A stretch of DNA of 64,000 nt from Candidatus Tectimicrobiota bacterium (GTDB lineage: Bacteria; JACPUC01), in assembly GCA_016192455.1 (NCBI GenBank), contig JACPUC010000007.1:226818-290817 (forward strand), in the 5' to 3' direction. Of this stretch, positions 42,884 through 51,862 are shown piece by piece; the first letter of the stretch is position 1; every line of letters starts with the position of its first letter. The notes under the pieces were generated by a model. It made no database searches. It saw only the letters and a list, made by a program, of their open reading frames with translations, and was not told the origin of the DNA. The position numbers and the translations under genes are program-made.

Positions 42884-44322
42884 GGCAGGCTCCTTTGAAG
42901 GTTGGTGCGCAGCATCCCTGCCTCGCTGACGTGCGTGGCCAGGCACGCCGCCTCAACCGCTCGCTCCTCCTCCGTCGAGGGAGCGCTCGGCAGCGGCGGC
43001 AACTTCCGCGCGGCACTGCGACCCCCAGGCAGACGGCGCTCCAGCAGCTCCCCATAGTGGCGGGCTGCGTGGAGGTCTGGCGCGCGGGCGAGGGCCTCCT
43101 TGAACTTCGGCGCGGCCTCCTCTTCCCTCCCCTGCGCCAGGAGCGCCAGCCCCCAGTTCAGGTAGGTCGGGGCATAGGCCGCGTCGAGCTGCGCCGCCTC
43201 TGCGAGGCAGCCCAGCGCGCGCCGCGTGTCGCCACTGCGGTGGGCGAGGCCCGCAAGCTCGTTGAGGGCCTCGGCGCCGCGCGACAAGGTGGTCAACATG
43301 CCGAAGGGGTAGAGCGCCGCCGCGTCGGTGCTGAAACGGGGGAGCAGCGCCAGGTAGCGCTCCAAGGCGCGACGCGCCTCGCGCAGACGGCGCCGCTGCA
43401 GGCAGACCTTGGCGAGGAGGAAGTGCGCGTCGAGGTAGTCGTCACGCAAGTGGAGAAGGCGCCGGCAGCACTCCTCCGCCTGGGCCAACTCCCCTTGGCG
43501 CCAGAGGAGCACTGCCTCCAAGTGCGCCGTGAGCAGGGCGAGGCTGCCGGGGGCAGGCTCCGCCGCCAGCGCGGCACGGGCCTGACTCGCCTGCCGCAGC
43601 CCCTCCTGCCAGTCGCCGAGGAGGTAGCAGGTGCGCGCCAGGTAGTAGCGGTAGGCAGGGTTTGCCGGCTCGGCTGCCAAGGACTTGAGGAGGAGCCGCC
43701 GGTCGCGCTCGAGTTTGGGACGCATGGCCTGGGGATCGGCGCGGTAGCCTGTATGGACGATGCGCAGGCTCGTTGCCAGCGCCTCGCCCCGCACCCCCAC
43801 CTCCTCATGGATGGCGCCGCGGAAGCGGACTCCGGGGGTGTTGCGGAACATCCGAACGGCAACGTGCATTCCCAGGGGGGTGCCGTCCGGATCAACGTTG
43901 ACGATCCGGAAGTAGGCCGCAGTGAAGCGCGGCATGGCGAGGAGCGCCCGCACGCGGCTGAACTCCTCCACGGGGACCTGCTCGTCGGCATCGAGGACGA
44001 GCACCCAGGAGAACCGCGCTGCCCGCAAGGAGGCATTGCGGGCGGCGCTGAAGTCATCACACCAGGGGAACTCGAACAGCCGCGCCCCATGCGCCGCGGC
44101 GATCTGGCGCGTGGCGTCGCGCGAGCCGGTGTCGACGACCACCACCTCCTGGACCAAAGGGCGGTGGTGGCGCAGGAACCCCCCAAGCCGCTCCGCCTCG
44201 TTGCGCACGATCATGCACAGGCTGATGCCCGTCGGCTTGCCGGAGCGAAGTGCGCCGGGCATCTCCAAGGGCCCGCCGAGAGGCGTTCCTCCGGCGGCGG
44301 CAGGAAACGGTACGGCAACCAT
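42880..44322 (-). CDS. GT2 glycosyltransferase with C-terminal TPR repeats
   Basis: 480 residues from the ATG at 44322; the frame is open to 44475 inside the flgE 3' end. Residues about 30-230 are a GT2 domain: ISLCMIVRNEAERLGGFLRH, VVVVDTGSRDATRQIAA, and VLVLDADEQVP with the DAD metal-binding motif. From about 255 to 450 are TPR repeats (YRYYLARTCYLLGDWQEGLR, DAHFLLAKVCLQRRRLREAR, YLNWGLALLAQGREEEAAPK). It matches the SunS-like/TPR glycosyltransferase class that acts on proteins. Its location directly after flgE suggests glycosylation of a flagellar protein (inference). The start is uncertain. Confidence 0.88.
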   Translation of the reverse strand: MVAVPFPAAAGGTPLGGPLEMPGALRSGKPTGISLCMIVRNEAERLGGFLRHHRPLVQEVVVVDTGSRDATRQIAAAHGARLFEFPWCDDFSAARNASLRAARFSWVLVLDADEQVPVEEFSRVRALLAMPRFTAAYFRIVNVDPDGTPLGMHVAVRMFRNTPGVRFRGAIHEEVGVRGEALATSLRIVHTGYRADPQAMRPKLERDRRLLLKSLAAEPANPAYRYYLARTCYLLGDWQEGLRQASQARAALAAEPAPGSLALLTAHLEAVLLWRQGELAQAEECCRRLLHLRDDYLDAHFLLAKVCLQRRRLREARRALERYLALLPRFSTDAAALYPFGMLTTLSRGAEALNELAGLAHRSGDTRRALGCLAEAAQLDAAYAPTYLNWGLALLAQGREEEAAPKFKEALARAPDLHAARHYGELLERRLPGGRSAARKLPPLPSAPSTEEERAVEAACLATHVSEAGMLRTNLQRSLP

Positions 44323-44340
44323 CAGGAACCCCGCTTGGGC

Positions 44341-44379
44341 AAGCCTGCGGCGACCGTTGCGCAAAGTCCCCGCAGGCTT
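44341..44379 (-). terminator. 10-bp-stem inverted repeat after flgE
   Basis: AAGCCTGCGG (44341-44350) and CCGCAGGCTT (44370-44379) are perfect complements around a 19-nt loop, 60 nt after the flgE stop. There is no T-run, so it may be an mRNA-stabilising or attenuating hairpin rather than an intrinsic terminator. It lies within the extended open frame of the GT2 gene. Confidence 0.45.
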
Positions 44380-44437
44380 GCGAGTGCCGGTGCTGCGTTC
44401 CCGGTCGCCGGCCGTGGGCGACTCGGGTTGCGACGCA

Positions 44438-45715
44438 TTACCGGATGAGGTTGACGAGTTCCGCCAGGAGCTCATCGGTCAGGGTGATCGTGCGGGAGTT
44501 CGCCTGGAACCCGCGCTGGGTGGTGATGAGCTTCACGAACTCATCGGTCAGGTCGACGTTGGACAGCTCCAGGGAGTTGGAGTTGATCGAGCCGCGTCCG
44601 CCGCTCCCCGGGATGCCGATGATCGGTTGACCCGAGCTGCCCGACTCCAGGTACTGGTTGCCGCCAGCCGACGCCAGGCCGTCGGGGTTATCGAAGCGCG
44701 CCAGACTGATCTGGGCCAGGGGGAGGGCCTCGCCGTTCGTATAGTTGCCAGTGATGAGGCCCTGGTTGTCGATGGCGAAGCTCAGCAGGGAGCCCGCGCC
44801 GAACCCATCCTGCGATTGGAACGTCGTGGCCGCCGCGCTGGCGAACTGGGAGAGCTGCGAGAAATCAAAGCCGATTGCGGTGGAGTCGGCGCCGCGGAAG
44901 GCAAACGTGGCCGTCGCCCCGCTGACGCTGGTCACCGTCCCACCCGTCGTGAAGGTGATGGAGCCCTGGCCGCCCTGGATCAAGCCGGTGGAGCCGGCGG
45001 TGACCTCGCCCGCGTTCCCCATGATGTGGAAATCGTAGGCGTTCTGGGTGCCGCTGCTCTTGCGGAAGAAGATCGTCAACGTGTGGTCGTTGCCGATGGA
45101 GTCGTAGGTGGTGAGGGCGGTCTCGAAGTTCGAGGCGGCGGTCGCGTCATCCGCGGCGATGGTGTTGTTGCCCGCGAGGGTGAAGGCGGTGCTCGGCACG
45201 CTGGCCTGGGCATCCAGGTTCGCCACCAGCGTGACGTTCTGGCTGGGGCGCGTTGCCGCGGTGACCAGGCTGGAGAAGTCAATATCGGTGACGGAGCCGG
45301 AGAAGGCGCCGCTCTCGTTCGTCACACGCCCCTGCACCACCAGGTTGTCCTGATTGACGAGCTGCTTGTTCTTGTCGAGCCGAAACATGCCGGCCCGCGT
45401 GTAGGTGCGCAGGTCGCCCTTGCGCATGATGAAGAATCCATCGCCGTCAATGGCAAGATCGGTGCTGGAGTTCGTTGATTCGAAGGAGCCCTGCGTAAAC
45501 ATCTGACGGATATTCGCCAGCTCCACGCCGCCGCCGATCTGGGCACTGCCGCTGCCACCCTCCAGGCCTTCGCTCAGGATGTCCTGAAACTCGGAACGGC
45601 TGCTCTTGAAGCCCACCGTGTTGACGTTGGCGATGTTGTTGCCGATGACGGCAAGCGCAGAACCATTGGCGGCGAGGCCGCTCGAACCGCTGAAGAGCGC
45701 ACTGGTGATCGACAT
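44438..45715 (-). CDS. flgE: Flagellar hook protein FlgE
   Basis: 425 residues from the ATG at 45715 with GGAGGT 8 nt upstream; the open frame extends further but is unlike FlgE. It has MSITSALFSGSSGLAANGSA, VIGNNIANVNTVGFKSSRSE, SSTDLAIDGDGFFIMRKG, a middle variable domain and the end ELSNVDLTDEFVKLITTQRG then QANSRTITLTDELLAELVNL. Many copies build the hook. It is the last classical flagellar gene of the flgB run, followed by a hairpin and the GT2-TPR gene. Confidence 0.97.
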   Translation of the reverse strand: MSITSALFSGSSGLAANGSALAVIGNNIANVNTVGFKSSRSEFQDILSEGLEGGSGSAQIGGGVELANIRQMFTQGSFESTNSSTDLAIDGDGFFIMRKGDLRTYTRAGMFRLDKNKQLVNQDNLVVQGRVTNESGAFSGSVTDIDFSSLVTAATRPSQNVTLVANLDAQASVPSTAFTLAGNNTIAADDATAASNFETALTTYDSIGNDHTLTIFFRKSSGTQNAYDFHIMGNAGEVTAGSTGLIQGGQGSITFTTGGTVTSVSGATATFAFRGADSTAIGFDFSQLSQFASAAATTFQSQDGFGAGSLLSFAIDNQGLITGNYTNGEALPLAQISLARFDNPDGLASAGGNQYLESGSSGQPIIGIPGSGGRGSINSNSLELSNVDLTDEFVKLITTQRGFQANSRTITLTDELLAELVNLIR

Positions 45716-45882
45716 GAGAGGTGACCTCCACTTTGCGAGTTGTAAATCTGCGGCGTGAGCCACGTCAGTCGCTCGGTGGCTCCAGGCTTCCTCCGAGAGG
45801 TCCAGCCTGTTGAAAACGCCCATGCTTGCCCGGACGCTTGCGCGCCCGGTTCCTTTCGCTACGCTGCTGCTAGCCCTTTCTG

Positions 45883-46272
45883 CTAAGCGATCACGGCGCT
45901 ATCGATGCGCGTGAACACTGCACCCGCAAGATCGCGCGCCGCCATCGCGGTGACGACGGTTCGGTTGGGGATGTTCACTACCAACGCCATGCCATCCATC
46001 ATCACGAGGGAGTCGCGGGCCCCCTTTTCGGCTGCCCGGTCCACAGCCCCCGCCAACCTTGCGAGCTGTCCCTCAACCAGGGTGAGGTCGCGCTGGGCGA
46101 GGCGCTGTTGGGCATGCGCCGAGAGTCTCACCTGCGACGGCTGCAGCTCCCGCTCCAATACTTGTTCAAACTCCTCCCGATGCTGGAGGCCTGGTGTTGG
46201 AACGGCGGTCGGCGGCCGCGACGCCGGTGCGAGAGGGGGAACGTTCTGGAAGTGAACTGGGTGAATGGTCAT
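45883..46272 (-). CDS. TIGR02530-family flagellar operon protein
   Basis: 129 residues. The family core is clear: VRLSAHAQQRLAQRDLTLVE, ARLAGAVDRAAEKGARDSLV and NIPNRTVVTAMAARDL. Proteins of this kind lie between flgD and flgE in many bacteria (Firmicutes, spirochaetes, delta-type lineages). Their function is poorly defined, and an association with hook assembly is inferred from position. It overlaps flgD by 4 nt. Confidence 0.87.
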   Translation of the reverse strand: MTIHPVHFQNVPPLAPASRPPTAVPTPGLQHREEFEQVLERELQPSQVRLSAHAQQRLAQRDLTLVEGQLARLAGAVDRAAEKGARDSLVMMDGMALVVNIPNRTVVTAMAARDLAGAVFTRIDSAVIA

Positions 46273-46952
46273 GGTGTGGTGCCCTGTGGTTGACGCACCG
46301 CTGTGATGCCCTCGAGCGCCACCTCCGAGTTCCCGACGCGCAGGACGCTCACGCCGTTTCGCTGCGCAATGCCGGTGACGAGGCCCTCGACGAACGGCGT
46401 GACCGGCAGGCGCGAGCCCTGTCCGTCCTCGGCGGTGACGGCGAAGCTGTACTGGCCATCGGGCAGCGGCGAACCGCTGGCGTCGAGGCCATCGAAGGGG
46501 ATGCGCTGCAAGCCCGTTCCCTGGTTCGCCAGCTCCAGCCGGCGCACGAGCCGCCCGCTGTCGTTGAGGATGTCCACCGTCACCCGGCGCGCCTCGCCGA
46601 AGAGTTCGTAGGTGATGGGATCGGCCGCTCCTCCGTTGAGGCCGAGGGTATTCCCCTGGGCGCTGACCTCCTTGCCCAGGTAGTTGAGCGCCATCGTCCC
46701 GTTCGCCTGCTGCTGGGTGCGCATGACGCCGCCGAGCTGCTGGTTGAGGTTGATTAACTGCTCAAGGCTGCTGAACTGTGCAAGCTGGGCGGCAAACTCA
46801 CTGCCGTCCTGCGGCTTCAACGGGTCCTGGTGCTTCATCTGCGCCACCAGGAGGTTCAGGAACTCATCCCGCCCGAGCGCCTTGAGCGCACCGCTGCCGA
46901 ACGCCGACTTTGTCAGACCTTGAGTGGTGATTTCCGCTGTACCCTCAATCAT
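46269..46952 (-). CDS. flgD: Hook-capping scaffold FlgD
   Basis: 227 residues. The N-terminal export/capping segment is canonical: LGRDEFLNLLVAQMKHQDPL then FAAQLAQFSSLEQLINLNQQ. The C-terminal FlgD Ig-like/tudor part has DPITYELFGEARRVTVDILN and FDGLDASGSPLPDGQYSFAV. FlgD caps the growing hook and is removed at completion. ATG at 46952 is preceded by AAAGGT. It lies after fliK and before the TIGR02530 gene. Confidence 0.97.
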   Translation of the reverse strand: MIEGTAEITTQGLTKSAFGSGALKALGRDEFLNLLVAQMKHQDPLKPQDGSEFAAQLAQFSSLEQLINLNQQLGGVMRTQQQANGTMALNYLGKEVSAQGNTLGLNGGAADPITYELFGEARRVTVDILNDSGRLVRRLELANQGTGLQRIPFDGLDASGSPLPDGQYSFAVTAEDGQGSRLPVTPFVEGLVTGIAQRNGVSVLRVGNSEVALEGITAVRQPQGTTP

Positions 46953-47032
46953 GCTGACGACCTTTCGTGGCGGTTGCCACGTGCAACGTTGTGATGCTCA
47001 CGCCGTGGTGACCTCACCTGCCGATCAGGCAG

Positions 47033-49390
47033 CTAGGCCACGAGGTGCACGACGCCGCGGTGGCCGAGAGCGAGCGATCCGGCCGCGGCCCCGCCCGGTT
47101 GCGCGCCAGGGTCGATCGCCTCGGTCAGGCGCTCGGCCCGATCCCACCCCGGATGCGGTCCCCGCTCGGAGCCGAGCTGCTGCTCGAACCCCTGCCTCGG
47201 CTGATTCGAGATGTTGACCTGCAGACCATCGAACCGCAGGCCCTGGTCGTGCAAGCTGGCGCGGAGTTGGGCCACGTTGTTCTCCAGCAACTCCTTTACC
47301 GCGGTGGACTCCACCAGGAATGACGCCGTCACCTTGTCATGGTTGGTAACGATCTTCAGGCTGAGCCGGCCAAGCTCCTCGGGCCTGAGCTGGATCTGCA
47401 GCGTGTGCTGCCCCTGGCGCACCAGGCTGGTGGCCCGTCCGGCTATCTGCTCCAGGAGCTGGGTTAGCATCTGCGCGGGAGGCGGCGGGTTGGCCCCGGT
47501 TCCCAAGGTTTGCGGAGCGGCCGCTGACGCTCTCCCCGCATCGCCCTGCGTGCCGAGGCCTGCCGCCAGTCCCCCGTCTCGCCCGAGGTTCCCCAGCGTC
47601 AGATCGAACGCTTCATCGGCGCGCTGGGCGTGGACCTCCGCTCCGCCTCGCGCCGCCCCGCCAAGCAGTGAGGCATCATGATGCTGCGGCGGCGTGCCCG
47701 ACTGTGAGAGATCGAAGGGTTTGCCGACTTTTTCGGGGTGGAGGGCTGGCTTTCCCGTGGCCAAGAACGATGCCAGGCTGGCTTTGTCATCGGGTCGCTC
47801 TGCCGGCCCTCCCCCCGGAGCCTCCGCGCCGGCGTCGCCGGCAGCACCGGCAAGCGCTGGGTTCGCCGCAGCCGATGCGGCGCCCCCGAGAGTTGGGGCC
47901 ACAGCCGCTGACCGCGCCGCGCTGGCCTGTCGATCAGCCTGGCCGTGCGACGTTCCCGTGTCGAGGTTCACGTCGAGAGCCATCGCGCCTGAGGGGAGAT
48001 TGCCCTCCTGGAGAGCGACAGCGGCATCCTCCGCCGCCGCGCTTGCCAGCGCCACAGCTCCAGACGTGGAGAGCTGCGCCGGTTGCCCCGCCAGCTTAGG
48101 AGACCCTTGGCGAGCAGACGCCATCCGAGCCAGATCAGCCGGCATCGTCTCTGCCCCATCGGCCGCAGGAGCCGCCACTGCCGAGTGGCCAGCCAAAGCC
48201 ACGGTCGCCGCGCTGGCCTGTCGATCAGCCTGGCCGTGCGACGTTCCCGTGTCGGGGTTCACGTCGAGAGACGTCGCGCCGGAGGGGAGATTGCCCCCCT
48301 GGAGAGCGACAGCGGCATCCTCCGGCGCTGCCGCCGCGCTTGCCGGCGCCACAGCTCCAGGCGTGGATAGCTGCGCCGGCTGCCCCGCCAGCTTGGGAGA
48401 CCCTTGGCGAGCAGACGCCATCCGAGCCGGACCAGCTTGCGGCGTCTCTGACGACTGGCCAGGCGAAGCCACGGTCGCCGCGCCTGCCGCAGCCTGCCCA
48501 ACTCCGGTCTCCGCCCCCACGGGAATGCCAGCGCCGGTCGGAAGCGCCGCGCGCAGACCTCCCTCAGTCGCCTCGGCCACGGGACCGCCGACGCCCCGGG
48601 TCGTGGATGCCCCCTCCTGCGGGGCTCCGTCCTGAGCCGTTTGCGGCAGCTCCCCCCTCGCCGCGCTCATGCCGAAAAGAGAGGCAGGTGTTGCCCCAAG
48701 GTGATCCTGGTTCGAACTCCCTGCCGTCTCCTGAACGAGGAGTTGGCCTTCGCCGCCCGATGACGGCGAGGCTGCAAAGGCCTGCCCGAACGCGCCCAGC
48801 CGGGCGTACTCGGACGTTGCCTGACCGCCGACATCACCCCCTCCGGCAGGCCCATCACCCACTTCGGCAGCCTGGATGGAACCGAATCCCTGCGCGGCAT
48901 TCGCCGCCCCCCAGGGGAGGGACGCTGCTGACGCGGTGGTTCCGGGAGGCTGAGCCAGCGGTTCCTCGTGCTCGTGCGGCTCCGACTCGAGCGGCGGCGA
49001 CACTTCCTGTTCCCCTCGTGTGGAAGACAGCGGAGCCTCAGGCGTGTCCCGCAGTGTCGGCGCTGCCGCCGATGCTTGGTACGGCGCCTCGTCCTGTTTG
49101 CCGGCGCCTTGAGGCCCGCCCGGGGCCCGCGATTTCGCCTCCTCGCCGCGCCTGCGCGAGCCGGGTTCAACCGAGGATCGTCGCGCGAGCGCAGGCTGCC
49201 GAGTCGGCGGGCGCCCTGGCGCGGCTGCTGGGGAGGGTGTGCCCTCCTGGCTTGCCACGGAAGCATCCAAGGTGGCGCCAAACCGATCGTCAGCGCCGCC
49301 TGGCGGACTGCCACGCGCCTTGCCACCGGCAACCGCCGCAACTTGGGATGCGGGCGTTGCCGGCAGTTGAGCCAAGATCGTGCTCGGCAT
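47033..49390 (-). CDS. fliK: Hook-length control protein FliK
   Basis: 785 residues from the ATG at 49390, chosen because AAGGAGG ends 8 nt upstream. The first roughly 600 residues are Ala/Gly/Pro/Ser-rich and disordered, including a duplicated block of about 73 residues (MASARQGSPKLAGQPAQLS in both copies, about 320-395 and 420-492). The C-terminal FliK switch domain is clear: LQIQLRPEELGRLSLKIVTN, VKELLENNVAQLRASLHDQG, LRFDGLQVNISNQ. FliK measures the hook and signals FlhB. It is long for FliK; ruler length scaling with hook length would predict a long hook. Confidence 0.95.
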   Translation of the reverse strand: MPSTILAQLPATPASQVAAVAGGKARGSPPGGADDRFGATLDASVASQEGTPSPAAAPGRPPTRQPALARRSSVEPGSRRRGEEAKSRAPGGPQGAGKQDEAPYQASAAAPTLRDTPEAPLSSTRGEQEVSPPLESEPHEHEEPLAQPPGTTASAASLPWGAANAAQGFGSIQAAEVGDGPAGGGDVGGQATSEYARLGAFGQAFAASPSSGGEGQLLVQETAGSSNQDHLGATPASLFGMSAARGELPQTAQDGAPQEGASTTRGVGGPVAEATEGGLRAALPTGAGIPVGAETGVGQAAAGAATVASPGQSSETPQAGPARMASARQGSPKLAGQPAQLSTPGAVAPASAAAAPEDAAVALQGGNLPSGATSLDVNPDTGTSHGQADRQASAATVALAGHSAVAAPAADGAETMPADLARMASARQGSPKLAGQPAQLSTSGAVALASAAAEDAAVALQEGNLPSGAMALDVNLDTGTSHGQADRQASAARSAAVAPTLGGAASAAANPALAGAAGDAGAEAPGGGPAERPDDKASLASFLATGKPALHPEKVGKPFDLSQSGTPPQHHDASLLGGAARGGAEVHAQRADEAFDLTLGNLGRDGGLAAGLGTQGDAGRASAAAPQTLGTGANPPPPAQMLTQLLEQIAGRATSLVRQGQHTLQIQLRPEELGRLSLKIVTNHDKVTASFLVESTAVKELLENNVAQLRASLHDQGLRFDGLQVNISNQPRQGFEQQLGSERGPHPGWDRAERLTEAIDPGAQPGGAAAGSLALGHRGVVHLVA
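47915..48131 (-). repeat. Direct repeat in fliK, copy A
   Basis: A 217-bp stretch about 90% identical to 48206-48428 in the same orientation and frame, separated by 74 bp. It encodes the second copy of the duplicated block in FliK. Confidence 0.9.
48206..48428 (-). repeat. Direct repeat in fliK, copy B
   Basis: A 223-bp partner of 47915-48131, longer by 6 bp (two codons) in a GCC/GCG-rich run. The close identity implies a recent tandem duplication inside the disordered ruler region. Confidence 0.9.
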
Positions 49391-49478
49391 GTCCATCACC
49401 TCCTTTCATGATGTGGAGAACCCAGGCCTACTCAGCCTGGGGCCGGGGCGGCTCGGGCCGCGGCCCTTGCCGCCGGTC

Positions 49479-50393
49479 TCAGAGCGTCCTCTTCTGCAGC
49501 GACTCCAACGACAACACACGCTGGATGGTGCTGGCCCGAGCCGGGTCCAGGAGATGCAGGATGACGCGCGCCCGCGGCTGGGGCAGTTTCTGCAACATCA
49601 CGAGCAGCGTGCCATCCGAGAGGTTCTCCGTGAGGTCCGCCGCCAGCCGTGGCGGGAGCCGAGTCGCCAAGCGGACCAGGCGCTCGAGGTCCTGCGGCTC
49701 AGCCATCGATTCCAGCCGGACGGGCTTCAAGAATGCGGTGGTGATTCTGGCAGCCAGGCCTGCGTTGAGCTGCTCGAAGATCTTTGCAGCCTTCGTCTCC
49801 CGCAGCTCTCGCAGCAGCTTCACCGCCATTTCCAGGGGCAGCCGCTGGTAGAGCTTGGCCGCAGCCTCGGCCCGCATCGACTCATAGAGCTGCACAAAGG
49901 AGCCAATCTTCTTCGCCTCGAAGGAACGCTGTTTGGTCTCGAACTGGGCCACGATCGCCTCGATGAACCGCACGTATTCGAGGTTCTCCCGCACCTCCAC
50001 CGCCAGCAACTGGAGAGCCGCCTCGCGTCGTTCGACCTCTTGACGCCGCGCCGCCAATGCTCGTTCACGCTCGACTCTCTCCTTCAGCACGTCGCGCAAC
50101 CCATGTGGAGAGGCAAGGATGCGGCGCTCCAGTTCCTCGCCGCGACCCGACTCCTGTCCAGCCTCCTGCTCCGGCGCCCCGCCCGCAGTGGTTCGGGGAA
50201 TCCTGGTTGCCGCGGCCGCCGGGGAGGCAGTTGCAGGCTCGTCCGAGGGGGCGTTCTGCGGCTCCGCCGCCTCCCGAGGGGACCTTGCACGTTGGCCCGG
50301 CGGTGCGTTCTGGGCCAGCGCCTGGGCCGCCAGCAGCACGCCGCCGAGGAAGATTGTTGCGATGACTGCCGCCAACGCCTGGAAACGGATCAT
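49479..50393 (-). CDS. MotE-like/MgtE-N-domain flagellar protein (first)
   Basis: 304 residues from the ATG at 50393, with GGCAAGG upstream. A signal or membrane anchor (ALAAVIATIFLGGVLLAAQA) precedes a Pro/Ala spacer and a long coiled region (LERRILASPHGLRDVLKERV, LQLLAVEVRENLEYVRFIEA). An MgtE-N-like helical domain follows: GSFVQLYESMRAEAAAKLYQ, LPLEMAVKLLRELRETKAAK, then a second helical block (LPPRLAADLTENLSDGTLLV) absent from the sister gene. MotE-type proteins act as periplasmic chaperones for stator MotC in rhizobia. The role here is inferred from domain and position between fliJ and fliK. Confidence 0.75.
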   Translation of the reverse strand: MIRFQALAAVIATIFLGGVLLAAQALAQNAPPGQRARSPREAAEPQNAPSDEPATASPAAAATRIPRTTAGGAPEQEAGQESGRGEELERRILASPHGLRDVLKERVERERALAARRQEVERREAALQLLAVEVRENLEYVRFIEAIVAQFETKQRSFEAKKIGSFVQLYESMRAEAAAKLYQRLPLEMAVKLLRELRETKAAKIFEQLNAGLAARITTAFLKPVRLESMAEPQDLERLVRLATRLPPRLAADLTENLSDGTLLVMLQKLPQPRARVILHLLDPARASTIQRVLSLESLQKRTL

Positions 50394-50492
50394 CCTTGCC
50401 TCTCGGTTCGCCTGCTGTCGCCTTTGCGAGTCTTCGCATCGGCGCCGGGAACCGTCCAGACCCAACCGCCCGCGGCCCGCGGCGGTAGCGGG

Positions 50493-51329
50493 CTACTTTT
50501 CCGCCTTTGCCGTGGAGACGCGCATGAGCGCCGCACTCACCGCGGTGCCCCGCTGCGCCTCGAGGTTCGCCAGCACCTTCGCCGCCTTGGCGCTCCGCAT
50601 GCCGCGCATGAGACGCACGGTGGTGGAGAGTGGCAGCTCGTTGAAAATCCTGGCGGCGTGCGTCGGCCGCATCGACTCATAGAGCTTCACGAGCCGGCGA
50701 AGCTGCCGGTCCTTGAAAAGGTTCTGCGCCTCGAGCTGCTTGATGACCCCTGCTTGCGTTGTCATCATGAGCTGGATTTCGCGGCGCAGCTTTTCCTGGA
50801 GATCGCTCAGCTTCGTCTCCCGGGAAGCAAGCTCGCGTTCTTGTTCGACAATCGCGTGCTCGCGACGGAGGATCGCGCCGATGAGGCCCGCCACCGCCTC
50901 CTTCGAGAAAGGGGACGAAGCAGCCTTCTCGTCGTCCGCGCCATCGTCCTCCGCGGCGCCTGTCTCCCGAAGTTGCCCGGGGCTCGCGCTGTCCGTCTCC
51001 TCAGAAGACGCCTGCGACCGATCCGCGCTGGTGGGACGCGGGTTCGCCGGGCCCGACGATTGAGCTGCGCCGGCGTTCACCTTCATCGGGGTGCTGGATC
51101 GGCCCTGCTCGCTCGCCGCCGCAGGCACGCCCTCAGGCCCAGCGGCGCTTTCCAACGGCGCCGCCGTTGGGGGGGCAGGAGCCGCCCCGCTCGGCGCCGC
51201 TGCCTTGGAGTCGCGCTCGACCTGCGGCGACTGGGCCTGGCCAGGCAGGGCGACGATGAGGAAGCTTAGGAGCGCCGCAAGCAGCAGCGCGCCCCAGCCT
51301 GAGCGGACGTACGCTTTTTCGGACCTCAT
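50493..51329 (-). CDS. MotE-like/MgtE-N-domain flagellar protein (second)
   Basis: 278 residues. An N-terminal membrane/signal segment (GALLLAALLSFLIVALPGQA), an acidic Ser/Ala/Pro spacer, and a coiled coil (LRREHAIVEQERELASRETK) lead to an MgtE-N-like end (RRLVKLYESMRPTHAARIFN, LPLSTTVRLMRGMRSAKAAK). It overlaps fliJ by 4 nt and is followed by the longer paralogue. The KLYESMRP/QLYESMRA and ELPL/RLPL elements shared by the two proteins indicate duplication. Confidence 0.78.
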   Translation of the reverse strand: MRSEKAYVRSGWGALLLAALLSFLIVALPGQAQSPQVERDSKAAAPSGAAPAPPTAAPLESAAGPEGVPAAASEQGRSSTPMKVNAGAAQSSGPANPRPTSADRSQASSEETDSASPGQLRETGAAEDDGADDEKAASSPFSKEAVAGLIGAILRREHAIVEQERELASRETKLSDLQEKLRREIQLMMTTQAGVIKQLEAQNLFKDRQLRRLVKLYESMRPTHAARIFNELPLSTTVRLMRGMRSAKAAKVLANLEAQRGTAVSAALMRVSTAKAEK

Positions 51330-51796
51330 GCCGAGCCTCCCGAGGTTCCCCGATCACGGCTGAGACGCCGCGCGACATCACGCATGGCGCGCTCATCAAA
51401 GCCAAGCTGCTCGGCGCGACGCTGCTCTCGCCGGTAGGCGCGCCAGCGGCGCTCATACAATGTCTCCAGCGCTTGCCGAGCGGTCTCGGCCTGCAGGTAC
51501 GCCTGCCGCGCAGCAGCGAGGCGTTCCTCGCATTCCGCGAGCCGCCGGTGCTGCGCCGCGATCCGGCCGTCGAGTGCCTCGCGGTAAGTCTGGTGCAGTT
51601 GCACGTTCCGCATCACCGTGCCACCGGCAAGGCAGTGCACGAGCGTCTGCTCCGCCGCCGTGTGCTCCTCCTGCAGCCGCTGCAGCTCTGCCTGTGCGGC
51701 GACGAGCTCGGCGGTCGCGCGCCCCACGACCCGCTCACACGCCTCGCAGCGGCGCCGACGGTGCTGCAGCACACTCTGCAGGTGAAAACGGAACAC
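51326..51796 (-). CDS. fliJ: Export chaperone-escort FliJ
   Basis: 156 residues, one long antiparallel coiled coil. The start MFRFHLQSVLQHRRRRCEAC and the closing RRWRAYRREQRRAEQLGFDE are typical of FliJ, as is the richness in Glu, Arg, Ala and Gln. FliJ inserts in the FliI hexamer and contacts FlhA. It is encoded directly after fliI. Confidence 0.9.
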   Translation of the reverse strand: MFRFHLQSVLQHRRRRCEACERVVGRATAELVAAQAELQRLQEEHTAAEQTLVHCLAGGTVMRNVQLHQTYREALDGRIAAQHRRLAECEERLAAARQAYLQAETARQALETLYERRWRAYRREQRRAEQLGFDERAMRDVARRLSRDRGTSGGSA

Positions 51797-51862
51797 GTCA
51801 CCCTCACCGGATCGGGGGGCAGGGCGCCATGTGGTCCGGCCTCGGTCGTGCCAGCCCCGAGG

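Noticed and set aside
45840-45870. Weak GG-N10-GC match upstream of flgE
   Set aside because: It lacks both the TGG and the TTGC parts of the sigma-54 element, unlike the seven accepted sites.
46979-47000. Near-palindrome GTTGCCACGTGCAAC in the fliK-flgD gap
   Set aside because: Short arms, no promoter or start nearby that it could control, and the two genes appear to be in one run.
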